A stretch of 31,047 nucleotides of DNA from UBA7332 sp051648105 (GTDB lineage: Bacteria; Bacteroidota; Bacteroidia; Bacteroidales; UBA7332). The notes below the pieces were generated by a model, which had not been told where the DNA came from, did not search any database, and saw only the letters and a list, made by a program, of their open reading frames with translations. Where the stretch lies: positions 1-31,047 of the forward strand of contig JBOFEN010000025.1 in the NCBI GenBank assembly GCA_051648105.1, given 5' to 3'. Position numbers and translations under genes: made by a program. Of the stretch, positions 6,953-15,201 are shown in pieces; the first letter of the stretch is position 1; each line of letters opens with the position of its first letter.

Positions 6953-8413
6953 ATGTTGAATATGCCTGAAATTGGGAATAAAAGACCTCGTCTTCTAGTA
7001 TCCCTAGTCCCAATTATCTTTCTTATCATTGCTTTAAGTGTAAATGTATTCGTATTCGGAAGTGACGCTTTGAGCGGCCCAAGCCAAATTGTCCTAATGC
7101 TATCTGCCATTTTCTGTTTTGCTGTATCATATGCAGAGACTAAAACTACATGGGATGAGACAGAAAAGACTATCATTAAACATATCGGAGACTCCACCCC
7201 TGCCATTATTATTCTATTCCTCATCGGTGCACTTTCTGGAGCATGGATGCTTGGAGGCATAGTCCCATCTATGATATATTATGGTCTACAGATTATACAC
7301 CCATCAACTTTTCTACTCACTGCTTGCATCATAGCATCACTAGTATCACTAACAGCTGGAAGCTCATGGGCTACTGTTGCCACAATTGGTGTAGCAATGA
7401 TGGGGGTTGGCAAAGCCCTTGGTTTTAGTGAAGGGTGGGTAGCTGGAGCAGTCATCTCAGGGGCTTACTTCGGTGATAAAATCTCCCCACTTTCAGAAAC
7501 AACAAACCTAGCTGCAAACTCTACTCATACTCCTATTTTCAAACATATACGTAATATGATGATAACAACCGTACCTAGTTACGTTATCACTCTTATTATA
7601 TTCCTAGTTGCTGGATTTATGATTGAAACAGACGGATCAATTGAGATAACAGAATTTACTGATGCCCTTCAGTCAACATACAGAATAACCCCATGGTTAC
7701 TTCTTGTACCAATTGCCACATTCGTACTAATTATTAAGAGACTACCAACTGCACTAATAATGTTAATCTCAGCCCTACTCGGTGCTATTATTGCAGCAAC
7801 ATATCAGTCACCACTAACCTCAACGATGAATCCTGAGGCTGGAAGCAACACCGTGTCATCAATAATGGCTGCATTCCAATCAATGTATGGATCAACCTCA
7901 ATCGAAACAGGCAATGAAGCACTCAACGACCTTGTTTCAACAGGTGGTATGGCCGGAATGCTAAACACCACTTGGCTTATCATTGCATCTATGATGTTTG
8001 GCGGAGCTATGGAAGCAGGAGGTATGCTACAGAGCATCTCTAGAGAGATGATTAAATGGATGAAAGGAACCTTCTCAACAGTTGGAACAACAACCTTCTC
8101 CTGCCTTTTCCTAAACGTTACAGCATCCGACCAATACATAGCAATACTACTTCCTGGTAAGATGTTCTCATACTTCTACAAGAAACATGGATATGATTCC
8201 TCGCTTCTTAGTAGAACACTAGAGGATAGTGCAACTGTAACATCCGTTCTAATTCCATGGAACACATGCGGTATGGCACAATCAACAGTACTAAGCGTAC
8301 CAACACTCACATATCTACCCTACTGCTTCTTTAATATATTGAGTCCAATAATGACTCTCTTCATTGCTGCAATAGGATATAAAATCACAAAGAAAACCCC
8401 TAAACACCCATAA
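6953..8413 (+). CDS. NhaC-family Na+/H+ antiporter, copy 1
   Basis: A 486-aa integral inner-membrane protein with about 11-12 hydrophobic segments. Recognisable NhaC-family stretches include TPAIIILFLIGALSGAWMLG, GSSWATVATIGVAMMGVG, GAYFGDKISPLSETTNLAA and, near the C-terminus, DSATVTSVLIPWNTCGMAQS. It probably exchanges Na+ for H+ to hold ion balance and pH. Some NhaC relatives instead carry malate/lactate or amino acids with Na+, so the substrate is inferred. Length matches the family. The next gene is a paralog of nearly the same length, but each copy has its own promoter and terminator, so they may be expressed under different conditions. A second in-frame ATG at 6962 is an alternative start. 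Confidence 0.88.
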   Translation: MLNMPEIGNKRPRLLVSLVPIIFLIIALSVNVFVFGSDALSGPSQIVLMLSAIFCFAVSYAETKTTWDETEKTIIKHIGDSTPAIIILFLIGALSGAWMLGGIVPSMIYYGLQIIHPSTFLLTACIIASLVSLTAGSSWATVATIGVAMMGVGKALGFSEGWVAGAVISGAYFGDKISPLSETTNLAANSTHTPIFKHIRNMMITTVPSYVITLIIFLVAGFMIETDGSIEITEFTDALQSTYRITPWLLLVPIATFVLIIKRLPTALIMLISALLGAIIAATYQSPLTSTMNPEAGSNTVSSIMAAFQSMYGSTSIETGNEALNDLVSTGGMAGMLNTTWLIIASMMFGGAMEAGGMLQSISREMIKWMKGTFSTVGTTTFSCLFLNVTASDQYIAILLPGKMFSYFYKKHGYDSSLLSRTLEDSATVTSVLIPWNTCGMAQSTVLSVPTLTYLPYCFFNILSPIMTLFIAAIGYKITKKTPKHP

Positions 8414-8459
8414 CAAAAGGGCGATAATAACTCGACTAGCGAGCTATTATCGCCCTTTG
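8414..8459 (+). terminator. Terminator between the two nhaC-like genes
   Basis: A long hairpin of about 19 bp with one mismatch (8416-8434 with 8440-8458) around loop ACTAG. The U-run is short (TTTG). It begins right after the first antiporter stop codon. Confidence 0.75.
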
Positions 8460-8536
8460 TGCATAAATATACATTCTAAAAACAGTGAAATATATCAAAA
8501 TGGAGACCAAAGTGCATATATAGTCAATAATATCAC

Positions 8537-8544
8537 TACCTTTG
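8537..8544 (+). promoter_or_regulatory. -7 box TACCTTTG of the second nhaC-like gene
   Basis: TACCTTTG fits TAnnTTTG 30 nt before ATG 8574. It supports 8574 as the start rather than an in-frame ATG at 8457 inside the preceding terminator. Confidence 0.6.
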
Positions 8545-8573
8545 TATCAAAGAACAGAATATACAGAATAAAT

Positions 8574-10031
8574 ATGCAAAACCACACTGAAATTGTAAAC
8601 AAACACCCACGACTATGGGTTGCGATGCTACCGATACTCTTTTTGGTAACAGCCCTTAGCCTAAACGTACTCTTCTTAGGCAGTGATGCACTTGGAGGAG
8701 CTAGCCAGTTAATCCTCATTATATCCTCGATATTCTGTTTTGCAGTTTCATATTTAGAGAGTAAAACAACGTGGGGAGAGACAGAGAAGACAATCATCAA
8801 ACACATTGGAGACTCCACCCCAGCCATTCTTATCCTATTCATGATTGGAGCCTTAGCTGGAGCTTGGATGCTGAGCGGAATAGTTCCAACTATGATATAT
8901 TATGGTCTAAAACTAATCAATCCAACAACTTTCCTTCTAACAGCATGCCTGATATCATCTATTGTGTCATTAGCTTCAGGTAGCTCTTGGTCAACAGTTG
9001 CTACAATCGGTGTAGCAATGATGGGCGTAGGCAAGGCTCTCGGATACGCTGATGGATGGATCGCTGGAGCTATTATCTCTGGTGCATACTTTGGTGATAA
9101 AATATCACCACTATCAGAGACAACAAACCTAGCTGCAAATGCCACTCACACACCACTGTTCAAACACATTAGGTTTATGATGATCACAACAGTACCAAAC
9201 TACATGATCACACTAACCATCTTCACAATATCAGGATTCTTTATCCAGACACAAGGAACAGTAAGCATAGATGAATTTACAAGCTCACTACAAAGCAGCT
9301 ATGTCATATCCCCTTGGTTACTACTTATACCACTTGGCACATTCGTAATGATTGCCAAGAAGATGCCCACACTAATTATCCTACTCATCTCTGCTCTTGC
9401 TGCAGCCCTCGTAGCAGCACTTGTTCAAACCAATGCCACGGCCTCAATACCAGAGATACAAGGCACAGGAATACAACGCTCATTCATGGCAGCATTCAAT
9501 GCACTATTCGGCGAGACAAATGTAGAAACAGGCAATGAGGCACTTAACTCTCTTGTTGCAACTCGAGGAATGGGAGGTATGCTACTCACCGTATGGCTTA
9601 TCTTGTCAGCTATGACCTTCGGTGGGGCAATGGAAGCAGGAGGCATGCTACAGACAATCTCCAGACACCTTGTTAAGCTGATGAAGTCAACATTCTCAAC
9701 AGTTGGCGTAACATCGCTCTCTTGCCTATTCCTGAATGTTATGACAGCAGATCAATACATATCAATACTTCTGCCTGGAAAGATGTACTCATACATCTAT
9801 AAGAAGAAAGGCTACGATTCTGCTCTACTAAGCCGAACACTAGAAGATAGTGCTACTGTAACCTCCGTTCTCATACCATGGAACTCATGCGGTATGACAC
9901 AAGCAACAGTCCTTAACGTTGCAACAGTCACATATCTTCCATACTGCTTCTTCAACTACCTTAGCCCATTGATGACACTCTTCATCGCAGCTATAGGATA
10001 TAAAATAAAAAAGGTAAAATACCACTCATAA
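8574..10031 (+). CDS. NhaC-family Na+/H+ antiporter, copy 2
   Basis: A 485-aa membrane antiporter, paralog of the gene just upstream. The two align end to end with shared blocks such as FAVSYxExKTTW, IKHIGDSTPAI, GAYFGDKISPLSETTNLAA and RTLEDSATVTSVLIPWN. Differences concentrate in the hydrophilic loop before the eighth or so membrane segment (about residues 280-320). The start is set to 8574 because the paralog begins at the same point, a -7 box lies at 8537-8544, and the 39 extra upstream residues would be encoded by the terminator hairpin. Transported ions are inferred from the family. The gene ends at a very strong bidirectional terminator. Confidence 0.88.
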   Translation: MQNHTEIVNKHPRLWVAMLPILFLVTALSLNVLFLGSDALGGASQLILIISSIFCFAVSYLESKTTWGETEKTIIKHIGDSTPAILILFMIGALAGAWMLSGIVPTMIYYGLKLINPTTFLLTACLISSIVSLASGSSWSTVATIGVAMMGVGKALGYADGWIAGAIISGAYFGDKISPLSETTNLAANATHTPLFKHIRFMMITTVPNYMITLTIFTISGFFIQTQGTVSIDEFTSSLQSSYVISPWLLLIPLGTFVMIAKKMPTLIILLISALAAALVAALVQTNATASIPEIQGTGIQRSFMAAFNALFGETNVETGNEALNSLVATRGMGGMLLTVWLILSAMTFGGAMEAGGMLQTISRHLVKLMKSTFSTVGVTSLSCLFLNVMTADQYISILLPGKMYSYIYKKKGYDSALLSRTLEDSATVTSVLIPWNSCGMTQATVLNVATVTYLPYCFFNYLSPLMTLFIAAIGYKIKKVKYHS

Positions 10032-10083
10032 AAAAACGATAGGATGTAGAGAGTAACTTCACTCTCTACATCCTATCGTTTTT
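10032..10083. terminator. Bidirectional terminator, 23-bp perfect stem
   Basis: A perfect 23-bp stem (10032-10054 with 10061-10083) has a 6-nt loop AACTTC and T-runs on both strands. It serves the second antiporter gene from the left and the convergent gene ending at 10117 from the right. Confidence 0.92.
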
Positions 10084-10116
10084 ATCATCTTAGGATAGCT
10101 AAATCTGCACTAATAA

Positions 10117-10791
10117 TTAAAGCACACACTCCTCAAACTCCTCTCTGATCTTCTCATACGCCTCAGCATATAGATCAAAGTTACGATCCTTAAGTGGGTA
10201 ATCCTTCGCTTGCAAAGCAGGAATAACCTTTACATCAAACCCCTTAGCATCATAAATCTCACCACAAATCATACGGAATGATTTCCCATCTACTGGCTGA
10301 TAGAATGGAGGAAAACTCTCCTCACCCACTCTACGAGGCTGAGCTCCATGAAGAAACTTCTCATTCTCCTCACCATAGAATCCAAGCTGCTGCATCCAGT
10401 AATTAGCCTGAAGAGATAGAACAATCACATAACGGATAGATGGATTCTCCTCAAGGATCCATTTTACGTGAGAGAGACCACGAATAGCCTTCTCCTCAGG
10501 GATAAACGTACGCTTACCCTTTGGTGCCTGCTCTACATAATCACGACAAAGATTCGTAAAGAATATCTCCTCTGGCTTAACTCGAGCATGCGTCAAGTAA
10601 AGAATATGATCAAAAAGCGTCTTAGCCTCTACATTACGTGCTCGTTCACCATGATCTGCTGGAAATGGGCGAAAATAGTAATCCGCAAACATCACATACT
10701 CTGACACCGTCTCCGACCATTGCAAGTTAGAATCCTCTCCAACTACCAACACTTTGGCCGTCTCAACGGCTTTAAAATCTTTAGATCTCAT
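10117..10791 (-). CDS. Conserved hypothetical protein, possible uracil-DNA-glycosylase-like fold
   Basis: A 224-aa soluble protein with no signal peptide or membrane segment. The N-terminal 'KVLVVGEDSNLQWSETV' resembles the first strand and GxDP-like loop of UDG-superfamily enzymes. 'FFTNLCRDY' occupies the place of the inner motif, and 'VIPALQAKDYP' could stand where the C-terminal HPS-type motif would be. The key catalytic residues are not convincingly conserved, so glycosylase activity is not claimed. It is a single gene convergent with the second antiporter, sharing its terminator. A poor -7 box (TACCTTCG at 10855-10848, minus strand) lies upstream. Confidence 0.6.
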   Translation of the reverse strand: MRSKDFKAVETAKVLVVGEDSNLQWSETVSEYVMFADYYFRPFPADHGERARNVEAKTLFDHILYLTHARVKPEEIFFTNLCRDYVEQAPKGKRTFIPEEKAIRGLSHVKWILEENPSIRYVIVLSLQANYWMQQLGFYGEENEKFLHGAQPRRVGEESFPPFYQPVDGKSFRMICGEIYDAKGFDVKVIPALQAKDYPLKDRNFDLYAEAYEKIREEFEECVL

Positions 10792-10847
10792 AATCCAATC
10801 TATTTTTTGATGTTTAACCTCGGGCTATCATACCCTAATAATCTCTG

Positions 10848-10855
10848 CGAAGGTA
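10848..10855 (-). promoter_or_regulatory. Possible -7 box (TACCTTCG) of the 224-aa gene
   Basis: On the minus strand TACCTTCG differs from TAnnTTTG at one base. A TTGTA lies at about the -33 distance. This is the only candidate upstream of ATG 10791. Confidence 0.4.
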
Positions 10856-11006
10856 CACAATCAATAAGAGATAGTACAATTAATTAGGGTGGAAATATCA
10901 GAATAACAAAAAAATAGCCCCTTTTGCAAACCATAGATAGCACTTTAATGTTATATAACAGATAAAGAATTATAAAACAAACAGCTCTTATTAAAAATAT
11001 TTTTCA

Positions 11007-11014
11007 TACGTTTG
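11007..11014 (+). promoter_or_regulatory. -7 box TACGTTTG of the 113-aa gene
   Basis: TACGTTTG fits TAnnTTTG, 64 nt before ATG 11079. No -33 TTTG. The rest of the 287-bp gap 10792-11078 is AT-rich with nothing else recognisable. Confidence 0.55.
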
Positions 11015-11078
11015 CGACAACGGTATAGGAATTAGTTAGCACACAGCAGAGTTTAATAACATATTAACACGAACAACT

Positions 11079-11420
11079 ATGAAGATCAATCAAACATTAG
11101 TTATCAAGAATGAGGTAGAAAGTGACAGATATAACAATGCATTTTCAAAAGCAATATCAGCAGGAAAAGAAGAAGATTTCGCACACTTCTATGCTGCACA
11201 CTCACTAGGCAATCACACACTAGATCATGCTTGGGCTCTAGCAATACTTAGAGAATACCTACTAAAGCTCTCTAAAAACAGAAGCTACATACACGATACA
11301 ATTAGCTGGATCGAAAACCATATTGACAATATTACCCTAGCCGACCTCTCACAAGAGGGACCCCATTACAATGTAGTATACGATGCACTACTACATGCAG
11401 ACCAGCTAGAGTACGCATAA
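11079..11420 (+). CDS. Small protein of unknown function (113 aa)
   Basis: I do not recognise a family. The protein is soluble and predicted mostly helical, with no signal peptide, Cys pairs or membrane segment. The middle (FAHFYAAHSLGNHTLDHAWALA) is rich in His and aromatic residues. It has its own -7 box and a 71-nt leader, and it ends 55 nt before the helicase start, which has a separate promoter in that gap. Codon use (A/C-ending) matches the neighbouring helicase, supporting a real gene. Confidence 0.7.
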   Translation: MKINQTLVIKNEVESDRYNNAFSKAISAGKEEDFAHFYAAHSLGNHTLDHAWALAILREYLLKLSKNRSYIHDTISWIENHIDNITLADLSQEGPHYNVVYDALLHADQLEYA

Positions 11421-11421
11421 A

Positions 11422-11452
11422 TTGCATTTCTCTTATCACTTTACTACCTTTG
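11422..11452 (+). promoter_or_regulatory. Promoter of the DEAD-box helicase gene
   Basis: TTGC (11422-11425), 19 nt, then TACCTTTG (11445-11452) matches the Bacteroidetes promoter. Leader is about 17 nt to ATG 11476. Confidence 0.7.
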
Positions 11453-11475
11453 TCTGAAGATATAGAACAATAGAA

Positions 11476-12693
11476 ATGATGAGTCAAACATTCGACAGAC
11501 TAAAGCTCGCTGAGCCAATATTGAGGAGTATAATAGAGAAAGGTTACCAAAAACCAACACCAATACAACTACAAGCAATACCACAGATCATAGATGGAAA
11601 AGACATTATTGCCTGTGCCCAAACCGGTACAGGCAAAAGTGCTGCATTCTGCATACCCATACTACAAGCAATTTACAATAGAAAAATAGATAGAGGACAC
11701 ATAGGTATAGAAGCACTAATACTCACACCAACACGCGAACTTGCCAATCAAATAAACAAAAGCCTAGAGACATACGGAGAGTATACACAGATCAACCATA
11801 CAGCCATCTTTGGAGGCATACCACGCGTGGTGCAGATAGACAACCTCAGTCACCAAATAGATATATTAGTAGCAACCCCAGGCAGACTACTAGATCTAGC
11901 CGAAAGAGGACACCTCGATTTCAGCAACCTAACACACCTAGTCCTTGATGAGGCAGACAATATGCTCAACCTCGGATTCATTGACGAAGTAAAACGAGTA
12001 ATAGAGCTACTACCCAAGAAGAGGCAAACAGCCCTCTTCTCAGCCACCATCCCAGACGAGATTGCACAACTTGCATCCTCCATCCTCAAAGAGCCAACAA
12101 AGATAGAGATCACACCAGAGATTGTCACAACCAAAAACGTAGCCCAATCACTATACTACGTACAAGAAGAGCTAAAACCAAACCTACTTACACAACTCAT
12201 TAAGAGCGAAGCAGTAGAATCAGCATTCATATTCACCAAAACACGCAAAGAGGCAGACGAAATCTCACTATGGCTATCCCAACAAAACTTCAACACCGAC
12301 TCTATACATAGCCAGAAGAGCCAACACGAGAGAGAACAAGCCATCACAAGATTCAAAAACAGAGAGATCACACTTCTTGTGGCAACAGATGTAGCAGCTA
12401 GAGGAATAGATGTACAAGCCGTTTCACACGTCTTCAACATAGGACTACCACAAGAGAACGAAAACTACGTACACCGCATTGGGCGTACAGGCAGAGCAAA
12501 CCACACAGGCAAAGCCATCACTATATGCTCACCAAATGAGATCCCTAAACTCAAAGAGGTAGAGAAGCTTATTGGCAACAAAATCCCGTTAGTTAAAGAG
12601 CATATATACACAAATGCCAACCTCACCAAGATGATAATCAAAGCCGAGGAAGAGATAAAGAGTAAGAAAAAAAACAGAAGAAGGAGAGGATAG
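11476..12693 (+). CDS. DEAD-box ATP-dependent RNA helicase (RhlE-like)
   Basis: A 405-aa SF2 RNA helicase that remodels RNA or RNP in the cytoplasm. All core motifs are present in order: F/Q motif (KPTPIQLQAIP, 26-36), motif I AQTGTGKS (48-55), PTRELA (85-90), TPGR (134-137), DEAD (158-161), SAT (189-191), ATDVAARGID (303-312) and HRIGRTGR (333-340). A short basic tail (KSKKKNRRRRG) follows, as in RhlE-type enzymes that act in ribosome assembly or cold adaptation. A second ATG follows the first, so the start may be one codon later. The last seven or so codons form the left arm of the terminator stem shared with the CRISPR operon. Confidence 0.93.
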   Translation: MMSQTFDRLKLAEPILRSIIEKGYQKPTPIQLQAIPQIIDGKDIIACAQTGTGKSAAFCIPILQAIYNRKIDRGHIGIEALILTPTRELANQINKSLETYGEYTQINHTAIFGGIPRVVQIDNLSHQIDILVATPGRLLDLAERGHLDFSNLTHLVLDEADNMLNLGFIDEVKRVIELLPKKRQTALFSATIPDEIAQLASSILKEPTKIEITPEIVTTKNVAQSLYYVQEELKPNLLTQLIKSEAVESAFIFTKTRKEADEISLWLSQQNFNTDSIHSQKSQHEREQAITRFKNREITLLVATDVAARGIDVQAVSHVFNIGLPQENENYVHRIGRTGRANHTGKAITICSPNEIPKLKEVEKLIGNKIPLVKEHIYTNANLTKMIIKAEEEIKSKKKNRRRRG

Positions 12694-12720
12694 ATAACAT
12701 CCTCTCCTTCTTCTGTTTTT
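12670..12720. terminator. Shared convergent terminator of the helicase gene and the CRISPR-Cas operon
   Basis: A 21-bp stem (12670-12690 with 12700-12720) has a 9-nt loop holding the helicase stop codon. TTTTT follows on the plus strand and eight T on the minus strand (A run 12667-12674). The left arm is inside the helicase coding region and the right arm touches the cas2 stop codon (12719-12721), so both convergent units stop in the same hairpin. Confidence 0.88.
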
Positions 12721-13207
12721 AGAAAAAAATAGTATTCTTAGGGTTTATGATAAGATCTGCATCTATATCTTTACCTATCATTTTCATCGACTGAAGGTAA
12801 TCAGTTGATATTGGAACTATTAGAATAGAATCCTTATTATCATAACAAGCCTGTACCTGGGCTAGATCTGAGTGTATCTCATCAAACTTCTCTCTCTTCA
12901 AATCAGCCAGATAGATAGACTTCTGTATCCTTATACACCCCTTCTTTATTAGGTATTTAGATATCTGAGTTCTGACCCTATTATCTTCTATATCATACAT
13001 AACGAAGAACAACATATTTCCCGGTGTTAATGACCTACTCTTTACAATAGAAATTACCAACTCTATTCTCTTATCCAGACTATCTATCTGATTAACATCA
13101 ACATCTCCACTTACCAATTTACTTGAAGCATTAATTCCAGATCTAGATATAATCTTCATCCTATCAACAAAAGATATCTCTTTTCTGATCTTTTTCTTAT
13201 ATCTCAT
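12719..13207 (-). CDS. cas2: Cas2 adaptation protein with N-terminal extension
   Basis: A 162-aa protein. The Cas2 ferredoxin-like core runs from about residue 65 (MLFFVMYDIEDNRVRTQISK, candidate catalytic D72) to 'DSILIVPIS' near 133. With Cas1 it forms the integrase that inserts new spacers into the CRISPR array. Unusual is the 64-residue, Lys/Arg-rich N-terminal extension, since most Cas2 proteins are 85-110 aa. The ATG at 13207 overlaps the end of the primase-polymerase gene by 11 nt, implying translational coupling and supporting the long form. A TTG one codon upstream (13210) is an alternative. It is the last gene of the operon and stops in the shared terminator. Confidence 0.88.
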   Translation of the reverse strand: MRYKKKIRKEISFVDRMKIISRSGINASSKLVSGDVDVNQIDSLDKRIELVISIVKSRSLTPGNMLFFVMYDIEDNRVRTQISKYLIKKGCIRIQKSIYLADLKREKFDEIHSDLAQVQACYDNKDSILIVPISTDYLQSMKMIGKDIDADLIINPKNTIFF

Positions 13208-14204
13208 CAATAAACTGCTGAATATAAGACGCTGTCAACCTATTCAGTTCTGAGCATGTTCCGCTTTTTGGTGATTCTACAATAGTGAACCCTTTTTTGC
13301 CATAGAAAAGATTAATCTCTGCTCTTTTAACACCATACCCAAGTTTCAGCTTCTTACCATAATTAATATCTATCGCACCAACAATAGAAAAGCCAGCTTT
13401 CTCTAGATGGTTAGACAACTCCCCTAGAATAGAATTTAATTGATCTGGAACAAATATATTTCTATTATCAATCTTTTTAGCCTTAGGGTTCAATCTCTCC
13501 CTTATGCTTTGGTAAATATCATCAGATAACCCTTGCTCTTTCACACAAGATTCAGACTCAGCAAAATCAACGATATCATCCAATTCACTATTTAAGTCAA
13601 TAATTGAAATAGGGTTTGAAACATCTACAAAAGAACTAATACTAATAGTTACTGGATCTGGATTAAAATATACATTAGGATCATAACTCACAAAACATGC
13701 TCTAGTCACATCAGACGTTTTAGAGTCAATAACCTGATCTACTCCATACTCATCAGCCAAATTTTTCAAAAAGAGTTTATAAAAGATCGAATAAATAGAG
13801 TGGTCATAACACCTCTCCTTTAAACGAAACATAACCTTTAAGCCATCCTCCCCTGGAGATGTAAATAATACACAAACCCTCGGATCAGATGCCAATCTTA
13901 ATCTAAGATGGTCAATATTCAGCCCCTTTTCAATAATATGATCAATATCTACAATGAAGAATTCTATGTAGCCAAAGTTTTCCTTTCTTCGAATAGCAGG
14001 ATTAAATGTCCCACACACAAAGTAAGGAAGTCGCTTTTTTAATTGATTATAATTATCTACACTAATATTCTTAGCTAATCTCAACTTCTTTAATAAGTCT
14101 AAAGTATCGAGCTCTGGATATTTAATCATTGAAACCATCACAGAGAGATCTATCGTATTGAGTCGATCCTGATACTGCGTAATTGAATTCCCTAACTGTA
14201 TCAT
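13197..14204 (-). CDS. CRISPR-associated primase-polymerase (VirE_N/BT4734-like AEP)
   Basis: A 335-aa protein whose N-terminal ~200 residues match the BT4734/VirE_N branch of archaeo-eukaryotic primases. Motif I is FFIVDIDH with D86 and D88. The motif II region is SPGEDGLKV (116-124), the form this branch has in place of sxH. The motif III region is VIDSKTSDVTRACFVSYDP (158-176), followed by NPD. A second small domain at about 250-335 (GYGVKRAEINLFYGKKGF) is not recognised. Its place between cas1 and cas2 suggests it acts in adaptation, perhaps completing or copying prespacers, as proposed for CAPP proteins. It lies 7 nt after cas1 and overlaps cas2. The family call is from motifs; the role in adaptation is inferred from context and published CAPP work. 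Confidence 0.82.
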   Translation of the reverse strand: MIQLGNSITQYQDRLNTIDLSVMVSMIKYPELDTLDLLKKLRLAKNISVDNYNQLKKRLPYFVCGTFNPAIRRKENFGYIEFFIVDIDHIIEKGLNIDHLRLRLASDPRVCVLFTSPGEDGLKVMFRLKERCYDHSIYSIFYKLFLKNLADEYGVDQVIDSKTSDVTRACFVSYDPNVYFNPDPVTISISSFVDVSNPISIIDLNSELDDIVDFAESESCVKEQGLSDDIYQSIRERLNPKAKKIDNRNIFVPDQLNSILGELSNHLEKAGFSIVGAIDINYGKKLKLGYGVKRAEINLFYGKKGFTIVESPKSGTCSELNRLTASYIQQFIDEI

Positions 14205-14211
14205 GATATTA

Positions 14212-15186
14212 TTATTTATTAATCCTCTTGAATTGCTGCGCCAAACCTTGACAATATAAATCTATATGAGAAATCCTCGACCTTGAAAGTGAGTCAATTA
14301 TTACCACATCATCTAAATAATCATTCAAAGACTGAATTAGAATTCTCTTGCCCAATGACTCCAACCAATATGAACCATCATTACGAATAGAATAACACTC
14401 TTCTGTAACTATATTCTGAATACATATCGACAATACAACAAAATCAACCCAAACCCTAAAACGCTCAATCACGTCATAAACAAGTACAGGTCTATTATAT
14501 TCATCCCTATGCATAAGGCCAATGTATGGATCTATACCTGCCCTTATTAATGCACCCTCAACCTTCCCATACAATACTCCGTAACCATAGTTTAAGAGAG
14601 AATTAAAAACATCTTGCGCTGGATGAGTTGATCTTCTCTCAAATTTCAGATTCTCAGGCAAGAATCTATTGATAGTCTCAAAATATATCCTTGAGCAATT
14701 TCCCTCCCAGCCCCTAATGGAAGGAGATATCTCATTCACAGAGTCTGCAGTTAATTTTTCAAGATTCACCTTAAACTCCTCTAACCTTGATATCTGTTTA
14801 TCTATATACTCATCCACCTCCAGCGTTAAAGTCAATAACATCGCCTGCTGATTAGATATCTTATATATTACAACCTCCTTAATCCACTCTACAGCCTTAC
14901 TAGAGTGAGTAAACTCAAGTTGACCTTTTCTAATAGTCGATATCGACCCATACCTACTACTCCAGACTCTCCCTTTAGGCTCACCTGAATGATCCACAAA
15001 TAAGATCTCTATCTCTCTTTCAATAGCCAACAGAGCTGCATCACTTGATATTTGAACCCCCCTACCAATAGAGATAGACTTGAGCTGATTTGGAGGTATA
15101 CGCTTTCGCCCATCTTTATGAATAACAATAAAACTATCTGTGTCCTTTGTCAATACAGTTCCATGACTATTTAAGATTAGATCCAT
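14212..15186 (-). CDS. cas1: CRISPR integrase Cas1
   Basis: A 324-aa Cas1, the metal-dependent integrase of spacer acquisition. An N-terminal beta domain (1-75) is followed by the helical catalytic domain. The expected metal ligands are present: E161 in RGWEGNCSRIYF, H226 in GLMHRDE, and D238/E241 in VYDVIERFR. 'LLNYGYGVLYGKVEGALIRAG' is the usual conserved helix. Length is normal; there is no fused reverse transcriptase or Cas6. It sits 15 nt after the Card1-like gene and 7 nt before the primase-polymerase, forming the distal adaptation block with cas2. Confidence 0.96.
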   Translation of the reverse strand: MDLILNSHGTVLTKDTDSFIVIHKDGRKRIPPNQLKSISIGRGVQISSDAALLAIEREIEILFVDHSGEPKGRVWSSRYGSISTIRKGQLEFTHSSKAVEWIKEVVIYKISNQQAMLLTLTLEVDEYIDKQISRLEEFKVNLEKLTADSVNEISPSIRGWEGNCSRIYFETINRFLPENLKFERRSTHPAQDVFNSLLNYGYGVLYGKVEGALIRAGIDPYIGLMHRDEYNRPVLVYDVIERFRVWVDFVVLSICIQNIVTEECYSIRNDGSYWLESLGKRILIQSLNDYLDDVVIIDSLSRSRISHIDLYCQGLAQQFKRINK

Positions 15187-15201
15187 AAGTTTACATTATT
15201 A

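Noticed and set aside
8457..8573. Upstream ATG (8457) as the start of the second antiporter
   Set aside because: It lies in the preceding terminator hairpin and before the -7 box at 8537; the paralog aligns from ATG 8574.
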